Assembly (NCBI GenBank): GCA_902796035.1
Contig: CADBNR010000043.1
Coordinates: forward strand, 1 to 64,000
From: an uncultured Bacteroidales bacterium
Lineage (GTDB): Bacteria > Bacteroidota > Bacteroidia > Bacteroidales > Muribaculaceae
Direction: 5' to 3'
Length of the DNA stretch: 64,000 bases
The notes under the pieces: model-generated
Seen by the model: only the letters and a program-made list of their open reading frames with translations
Told to the model about the DNA's origin: nothing
Databases searched by the model: none
Made by a program: the position numbers and the translations under genes
Shown: positions 58,972 through 64,000 of the stretch, piece by piece
Layout of the letters: each line of letters starts with the position of its first letter
Position numbering within the stretch: position 1 is the stretch's first letter

Positions 58972-60234
58972 TTAAAATCTGAAACCGGCCGAAGCCTGAA
59001 AGTTTAAACGGCCGTTCATGAAGTCAATGTCGTCCGACAGAACGGCATTGGCATGGTATCGGAAGCGTGCACCTATGAAAAATCGGTTTGTGGTATACAG
59101 CAATCCGGCAACTCCCTTGAATACGCCCGCCAACTGGAGTTTGTCGGACATCGAGGCGTCCTCGCGCGAGTAAGCGACTCCCAGTCCGGGAATGGCCGTG
59201 GCATTGAACACGAAGTGTTTGTTCAGCACCCAGTTGAAGCTGTAACCGCCCAATACGCTGTAGGATTGGTAATGAAACCTATAGTTTTCCAGAGGATATG
59301 GGTTAGATTCAATCAGTTCCTCAGGCAGTTTGGTGAAGTCGAAGAATGCCACGATTCTGCTTGCATCCAGGCCGACAAGCGCCGACCCCTGGCTGATGCG
59401 TTGGTTGTTGGAATAACTTAACGCCGCACCGAAGTCGAACCGGCGGTTGTTGAATATGTAGTACCCGTGTATGTTGGCGGCTGAGAATGTAAGCCCGTCG
59501 TACGGCAGGTCGAGGTTTTTCATTTCCTTAATGTCGTCGAAGCGATGGATATAGGTGGTTCCTGAGTTGCGCCACAGGTGCGCCTCGATGTTGAACTTGG
59601 CGCATCCGACCGAAAAATTCCATTTCTGGTGATTCGAATGATTGCCGCCGAACAGCGTGGATATGTCCACGGAGTAGCCTATGGACAAAATGCCGTATTT
59701 AGCATAAATGCCGAGGTTGGGAAACAACTTGCTTCCCATGGTGATGTATGGAAGCGTTTTGGAGCCGAACAGGTAGTTGTCGGCCCAGTTGTCGGATGTC
59801 AGCATTAATTTGCCCATCTTTCCGTCTCCTTTGACGTAAGTCGTGTCGCGTGCGTTGAAATTGCGTTGAAACCAATTATATACCCCTACGCACCAACCCG
59901 CGAAACTCGAGGGCCAGCGCACAGAGGGGTCGTCCATCTGCAATTGCTTGTGCTTCAGTTTGTACAGCCAGTCGCGCTGGGCGTAAGTGTCGTCATGCAT
60001 CTTCAGGGAATCGCCATCGGCCCAAACACGCAAGGCGGAAGTGTCGACAGTGATGTTGCCCGGAAAGCGGGATGTGAGTCTGATGGTGTCTACATGGATT
60101 TTGAGTGACTGGCTCAATACCGTGTCAGATAATTCAGTTGACGCCTGAAGAGAAAGTTGGGGTGTGGCGGATGCGTCACGGGCTACAAGGACCGTGACTA
60201 CCAGCATCATTATCGCCGAAACCATGCCGCGCAT
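58972..60234 (-). CDS. DUF4421 family outer-membrane-type protein
   Basis: 420 residues: a signal peptide (about 1-23) and a DUF4421 body with many amphipathic strands, e.g. GIYAKYGILSIGYSVDIST, KWNFSVGCAKFNIEAHLW, FDFGAALSYSNNQ, FIGARFRYHANAVL, ending with FQASAGFRF (terminal Phe preceded by Arg), typical of an outer-membrane barrel. Function unknown. It is in line with DUF2007 (3 bp upstream) and ribD (24 bp downstream), probably by shared transcription only. Confidence 0.82.
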   Translation of the reverse strand: MRGMVSAIMMLVVTVLVARDASATPQLSLQASTELSDTVLSQSLKIHVDTIRLTSRFPGNITVDTSALRVWADGDSLKMHDDTYAQRDWLYKLKHKQLQMDDPSVRWPSSFAGWCVGVYNWFQRNFNARDTTYVKGDGKMGKLMLTSDNWADNYLFGSKTLPYITMGSKLFPNLGIYAKYGILSIGYSVDISTLFGGNHSNHQKWNFSVGCAKFNIEAHLWRNSGTTYIHRFDDIKEMKNLDLPYDGLTFSAANIHGYYIFNNRRFDFGAALSYSNNQRISQGSALVGLDASRIVAFFDFTKLPEELIESNPYPLENYRFHYQSYSVLGGYSFNWVLNKHFVFNATAIPGLGVAYSREDASMSDKLQLAGVFKGVAGLLYTTNRFFIGARFRYHANAVLSDDIDFMNGRLNFQASAGFRF

Positions 60235-60237
60235 GGG

Positions 60238-60444
60238 TTAATCGCGCTGTTGCAGCAGTTTCATTGCCTCGTGGGCAAGATTGTCGGGCACCACAAGAGT
60301 AATGGATCCGATACCGGCACCGGGGGCCGGGAATATTTCGGACAATGCGTCGGCGTTTACCTCGGCCGGGATGCCGTTGCTCTCCAGAAATCCCTGGTCT
60401 ATATAGGCTTCGGCCTGGTTGGAATATCGTTGGATCACTGTCAT
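60238..60444 (-). CDS. DUF2007 small protein
   Basis: 68 residues of the DUF2007 (putative signal-transducing) family: TVIQRYSNQAEAYIDQGFLE, SNGIPAEVNADALS and ITLVVPDNLAHEAMKLLQQ. It resembles a small ACT-like or PII-like alpha/beta fold. Cytoplasmic. Function is not established. Confidence 0.85.
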   Translation of the reverse strand: MTVIQRYSNQAEAYIDQGFLESNGIPAEVNADALSEIFPAPGAGIGSITLVVPDNLAHEAMKLLQQRD

Positions 60445-60487
60445 AATGGGGAAGTATTGGAGGTGTAAAAGCCGCGGGCTTTTACCA

Positions 60488-60569
60488 CGGTTTATGGGTC
60501 GGAGAGTACGGTTTATGGGTCGGAGAGTACGGTTTATGGGTCGGAGAGTACGGTTTAGTTGTCGGAGAG
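60488..60569. repeat. 21-bp tandem repeat
   Basis: Three perfect copies of CGGTTTATGGGTCGGAGAGTA (60488-60550) and one degenerate copy, between MltG and DUF2007. No spacers. Confidence 0.9.
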
Positions 60570-60600
60570 GATGCGCGCGTCGAAGTGGCGGATCAGCGGA

Positions 60601-61680
60601 TCAGCGGGAGATGCCCAGCTTGTCGAGGGTCTGACGGTACTTCAGGGCATTGCGCGTGTGTTCGTCGAACGTTTCGGCGAAATTGTGGGTTCCGTCCAAT
60701 GTCTCGCGGGCACACATGTACAGATAGTCATGTGGTTTGGAGTCGAGAATGTTCTGCACGGTGCGCTTGTCGATGGTGCGGATAGGTCCCGGAGGGAGAC
60801 CGTCGTTGCGGTAGGTGTTGTATGGCGAAGTCACGTTCAGGTCTTCGTTGCTGATGCGCTGGATGGTGAAATCGCCAATCGCGAATCGGACGGTGGGATC
60901 GGCCTGCAGACGCATTCCCTTGTGCAGACGGTTGATATACAGGCGTCCGATGGTGCCTTTCTCCGACCGGGCGTTGGTTTCTTCGTCAACGATGGAGGCT
61001 ATGATCATGATCTGTTCGGGATGCAGTCCCAGCTGCGCGGCCTTGGCGCGGTTGTCCTCGTTCCACAGGTAGCGGTAATTCTTGCCGAATTTTTCCAGAA
61101 CTTCCCGTGGCGTGGCCGACCAATATACTTCGTATGTATCGTTGATGAATATGGCCATGGCGTTGTCAGGCGTCAGGCCATAGGAGTCCAGAAAATCTTT
61201 GTCATATAGAGCCTGTGCGAGCGAATCGACCGTAAACTCGAATTTATCGGCTACGTTCTGGAGCAACAGAGGAAGCGATCGGTAACCGTTGATGGTGATT
61301 CTGACGGGAGTCTGGGCGCCCGAGGTGAGCTTGCGCATGGCCGAAAGGGGACTGGTGCCCTCGGTAATCTCGTACGAACCGTGACGCCTGCCGTAATCAA
61401 TGCGTCGCAGACTGGCCGCGCGCATCACTATGCCTGCGTATTCATCGCCGAAATGCCTGACAAGGGAATCGCGTACGGTTATTTCGGTGGCTCCTTTGGG
61501 TATGCGTATCACGGCGGTACGTGGTGCGCCTGTCATGACCAGAGGATAGGCCACGACCAGAAATATAATCAACAACAGGCTTACGCCGAGCATGATATAA
61601 AGCATCCGCCGGCCGGTGACTCCGGGCCGGGAATGCTTCTTTTTATTTTTCATAGTGCCCGCGCTCTTTGACGTAGACAT
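60601..61680 (-). CDS. mltG: Endolytic murein transglycosylase MltG
   Basis: 359 residues: a cytoplasmic basic tail (KNKKKHSRPG), one membrane helix (about 27-49), a LysM-like part (about 55-120) and the YceG/MltG catalytic domain. The active-site segment IASIVDEETN (about 227-236) aligns with E. coli IVEKET; the first acidic residue here is Asp232, with E234 conserved. LQADPTVRFAIGD and SPYNTYRNDGLPPGPI are further signatures. It cuts nascent glycan strands near the inner membrane, setting their length. Confidence 0.94.
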   Translation of the reverse strand: MSTSKSAGTMKNKKKHSRPGVTGRRMLYIMLGVSLLLIIFLVVAYPLVMTGAPRTAVIRIPKGATEITVRDSLVRHFGDEYAGIVMRAASLRRIDYGRRHGSYEITEGTSPLSAMRKLTSGAQTPVRITINGYRSLPLLLQNVADKFEFTVDSLAQALYDKDFLDSYGLTPDNAMAIFINDTYEVYWSATPREVLEKFGKNYRYLWNEDNRAKAAQLGLHPEQIMIIASIVDEETNARSEKGTIGRLYINRLHKGMRLQADPTVRFAIGDFTIQRISNEDLNVTSPYNTYRNDGLPPGPIRTIDKRTVQNILDSKPHDYLYMCARETLDGTHNFAETFDEHTRNALKYRQTLDKLGISR

Positions 61681-61724
61681 TAATTACAGGGTTTTATAAA
61701 TTGGGTTGGATGACATCCGGCTTA

Positions 61725-61906
61725 GAGTAAGTTTACTTTTAACTTTCTTTCATTCAAAGAGGATTTTTGAGGGATTATCGCAAGTCGAGAAGGGAGCATA
61801 GCGGGCTATGTGACCGACGAGACTTGGCTATAATCACCAAAAAGACCTTTGAAGGAAAGAAAAGTAATCAAAAATATAAAATTCGTGTTAAAAGTAAACA
61901 TACTCT
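61725..61906. mobile_element. MITE copy 3, complete (182 bp)
   Basis: Ends GAGTAAGTTTACTTTTAAC and, inverted, GAGTATGTTTACTTTTAAC, flanked by TTA on both sides (61722-61724, 61907-61909). Long internal palindrome: CTTTCATTCAAAG pairs with CTTTGAAGGAAAG, and the apex stem is CATAGC-GG-GCTATG with GGAGC and GTGAC shoulders. Inserted 28 bp past the hpf stop codon and upstream of mltG. Confidence 0.85.
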
Positions 61907-61934
61907 TAGATGCCGGCACGACATTACGTGTTTG

Positions 61935-62228
61935 TCAGTTTTTTACTTTGTTCTTTTCGAGTTGGGGCTCGAGGGCGTCGAGACAGAGGTCGACAGCTTC
62001 TTCGAAGGAGTCTGCTGTCTTGGATGCATATAGATCGGCGGCCGGCGGAACGCTCAGGCGTATGGATGCCTCCTTGTTCATAGCCGTCTCCGGCTTCACT
62101 ACCTTGAGTGTAACCTCGGCGTCGGTGATGGCTTCGAACCGGCGCTCCATCTTATCGATCTTCTTGTTGATGAAATTCACCAACTTTTCCGTGATGTCGA
62201 AGTGAATAGCTTTGATTTTTGCTTCCAT
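61935..62228 (-). CDS. hpf: Ribosome hibernation-promoting factor (HPF/RaiA)
   Basis: 97 residues from the ATG at 62228 (MEAKIKAIHFDITEKLVNFI). The short HPF fold is visible: helix (EKLVNFINKKIDKMERRF), strands (ITDAEVTLKVVK, ASIRLSVPPAADL) and the second helix (SFEEAVDLCLDALEPQLEKN). It binds the 30S subunit and silences ribosomes in slow growth. The upstream extension to 62273 shows no match. A -7 box TATCTTTG lies at 62330-62323, about 95 bp upstream, without a clear -33 box. Confidence 0.92.
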   Translation of the reverse strand: MEAKIKAIHFDITEKLVNFINKKIDKMERRFEAITDAEVTLKVVKPETAMNKEASIRLSVPPAADLYASKTADSFEEAVDLCLDALEPQLEKNKVKN

Positions 62229-62412
62229 AATCTTGGGTTTTAAGTTCACTGTCCGGAATGTCGGTCCCGGCACGAAAACTACGGGTGGTCTTCGGCCGAG
62301 GCCCGGTGTTCCTTCCGTTTTGCAAAGATAACAAAAAATCCCGGTATTTGTCGCACCCGAACGAAAAAAAGTAATAATTAAAAGTCAAGGGGCGTTATAT
62401 ACACTGGAATAA

Positions 62413-63498
62413 ATGGTACAGCTGTATTACATAGTACTCGCGCTTATCCTGATTCTGACGCTGCCGATGGCGTCGGACAAGATTGTGTTTGCCCACGAGA
62501 CGTTGGAACGAGACAGGTATGTGCCGTTAGGGGGCGTGAACAAATACATACGCGTCGGCATGTACGTGGCTCTCGGGGTGATATTCGTCATGCTGGTGAT
62601 GGTGTGCGTGTCGCGCTCTGAACTGCTGCCCGATTATTATATGTACAAAAACATGTACTATGGACATGGATACACTCACAACAAGCAAATCGAGCTGTCG
62701 TTCACTTTGCTTTGTCAGGCGTCGCCCACGTTCATGGCTCTGTTGACGGCCTACGCCCTCATGTCAATCGGCACGCATTACTGGGGCATACTCCGCAACA
62801 GTCCGAACCTGTGGCTGTCGATGTTTCTGTATGTAGGCATGTATTTCGTGTTGCACGACATGATTCAGATGCGCGCATCGGTATCGGCAGGAATATTGCT
62901 TATAGCCGTCAGGTACATTCAGAACCGAAGGTGGTACATATATTTCCCATTGGTTGCGTTGGCATTATTCTTTCATTCTTCGGCCTTGGTGTTCGTGCCG
63001 TTGTTTTTCCTGCCGCGCAAGCGTATGTACCGCCCTTTCTGGATGATTCTGCTGGGTGTGTGTCTGATAATAGGCCTTACCGGCGTGCAGCTGGGCAAAC
63101 TGGTGCGGTTCCTGCCTCTGGACATAGTGAACAATTATCTGTTGTCGTACGGAGGCGAGCGGTTTGTGACCGATTCGACTGTCGGACCGATGCGTATCGG
63201 CATGTGCGTGGTGCTTATGATCATGGTGTATTATATGCCGCAGATACAGAGACGGTATCCGTTGGCCACCGTATGTGTGGGCATATCCATCTGTTCGCAA
63301 GCCTGCTTCCTGCTGCTGGGCGGTATGCCCGTAATGCCCACCAGGCTCGGCGAACTGTTGGGTACGGCCGATATCCTGACATTGGCGGCATTCCCGCTGA
63401 TAAGCCGCAAATATTATTATGCTCTGTTGGCCGTGCCGATAGTGTTCGGAATTTATAACGCAATGACCGGATATGCCCTTCTGACGATGGTGTCGTAA
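62413..63498 (+). CDS. EpsG-family polysaccharide biosynthesis membrane protein
   Basis: 361 residues, about ten membrane helices. EpsG landmarks are RSELLPDYYMYKNMYY near 68, WGILRNSPNLWLSMFLYVGM, LHDMIQMRASVSAGILLIA (conserved Arg near 153) and FFHSSALVFVPLFFLP. Such proteins probably polymerise or export surface polysaccharide. No other capsule genes are in the window. Confidence 0.85.
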   Translation: MVQLYYIVLALILILTLPMASDKIVFAHETLERDRYVPLGGVNKYIRVGMYVALGVIFVMLVMVCVSRSELLPDYYMYKNMYYGHGYTHNKQIELSFTLLCQASPTFMALLTAYALMSIGTHYWGILRNSPNLWLSMFLYVGMYFVLHDMIQMRASVSAGILLIAVRYIQNRRWYIYFPLVALALFFHSSALVFVPLFFLPRKRMYRPFWMILLGVCLIIGLTGVQLGKLVRFLPLDIVNNYLLSYGGERFVTDSTVGPMRIGMCVVLMIMVYYMPQIQRRYPLATVCVGISICSQACFLLLGGMPVMPTRLGELLGTADILTLAAFPLISRKYYYALLAVPIVFGIYNAMTGYALLTMVS

Positions 63499-63517
63499 AA
63501 ACACAACATAACCCGAA

Positions 63518-64000
63518 ATGTCGAAAAGAAACGTCACACAGGATCCTCAGACACGAATGCGGGAACTTGGCGAAGCTCCTGTGGGGAGGCTGCTGCTGAA
63601 ATACAGTCTTCCGGCCATCGTGGGCACGGTGATCAGCGCCGTTTACAACATCATCGACTCCATCGTGATAGGTCAGGCCATCGACGACCCCAACGTGGTG
63701 AGCGGCATCGCGGTGACGTTCCCGGTGATGAACCTGGCCACGGCGCTGGGTATGCTGGTAGGCGCCGGCGCGGCCACCAGGGTGTCGATCGTGATGGGAC
63801 AGAAGGACCAGCGCGCGGCCGAGCTGATATTGGGCAACTGCGTGCAGCTGACGGTGATAATCGGAGTGGTGTATGCCGGGCTGTTCGCCGCCTTCATCGA
63901 CCCGATACTGCGCATGTTCGGCGCCTCGGACCATTCGCTGCCATACGCGCGCGAGTTCATGCTATGGGTGCTTCCGGGCTGCGTGCTGATGAACCTGACG
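63518..64000 (+). CDS. MATE family efflux transporter, N-terminal part
   Basis: 161 codons seen, cut by the window end. The start MSKRNVTQDPQTRMRELGEA is followed by PVGRLLLKYSLPAIVGTVIS, AVYNIIDSIVIGQAI and LGMLVGAGAATRVSI, the first MATE helices and the conserved GxGAA motif. It exports drugs or metabolites using an ion gradient. 19 bp after EpsG, so possibly one transcript. Confidence 0.9.
   Translation, partial: MSKRNVTQDPQTRMRELGEAPVGRLLLKYSLPAIVGTVISAVYNIIDSIVIGQAIDDPNVVSGIAVTFPVMNLATALGMLVGAGAATRVSIVMGQKDQRAAELILGNCVQLTVIIGVVYAGLFAAFIDPILRMFGASDHSLPYAREFMLWVLPGCVLMNLT

Noticed and set aside
63221..63934. Minus-strand open frames at the right edge
   Set aside because: They lie over EpsG and MATE genes, which have recognisable domains on the plus strand.

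Overview
The window comes from a gut Bacteroidales chromosome. Muribaculaceae-type is my inference, from the fairly high GC, a SusC/SusD locus with a hybrid sensor-regulator, DUF4143 ATPases, DUF4230, DUF4421 and DUF6377 proteins, LytTR signalling, and promoters of the Bacteroidetes form TTTG-N19-21-TAnnTTTG. No rRNA or CRISPR is present. One tRNA (Phe) is seen.

Layout. 0-2.6 kb: a small membrane protein, a split ThrE-type exporter and a LysR regulator, all on the minus strand. 2.8-4.0 kb: an IS5-family element inserted exactly in the stop codon of a DUF4143 ATPase gene (4.0-5.2 kb). 5.5-7.0 kb: an alkaline phosphatase. 7.0-14.9 kb: a minus-strand run (ATPase/nuclease, beta-propeller protein, GH29 fucosidase, CutC, transglutaminase-like protein) linked by ATGA overlaps. 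15.2-20.3 kb: paired lipoproteins, a second DUF4143 ATPase, a Cys-rich redox protein, two DUF4230 proteins, a MITE and an outer-membrane barrel. 20.4-25.5 kb: an AT-richer accessory island lying at the 3' side of tRNA-Phe. It holds MazEF and an overlapping run of a metallophosphoesterase, a PD-(D/E)XK nuclease-like protein and unknown proteins. 25.7-33.9 kb: a DXS-like transketolase, an LTA-synthase-like sulfatase, a LytTR two-component pair and a secreted protein. 34.1-53.0 kb: a xylan utilisation locus (SusC, SusD, SGBP, GH10 with inserted CBMs, a GH35 remnant, a sugar transporter, GH10, GH43, GH67) with a divergent hybrid regulator. 53.1-64 kb: RpoN, an unknown membrane protein, a DUF6377 regulator, RibD, DUF4421, DUF2007, MltG, a second MITE, HPF, EpsG and the start of a MATE transporter.

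How the xylan genes fit together: the surface GH10 and SGBP cut and hold xylan, SusC/D import the oligosaccharides, periplasmic GH67 and GH10 trim them, the inner-membrane transporter brings the products in, and cytoplasmic GH43 finishes them. The regulator beside this locus is unusual. It has no room for a HATPase domain, and the receiver phospho-acceptor Asp is Gly.

Most notable observations: the degenerate hybrid regulator; a family of hairpin MITEs with TNA target duplications whose apex stems co-vary and also occur inside both ends of the IS5 element; palindromes flanking the -7 box of both DUF4143 ATPases; the uncharacterised nuclease-containing operon next to tRNA-Phe; a GH35 gene destroyed by an internal deletion; and several intergenic tandem repeats that all have a 9-bp period.
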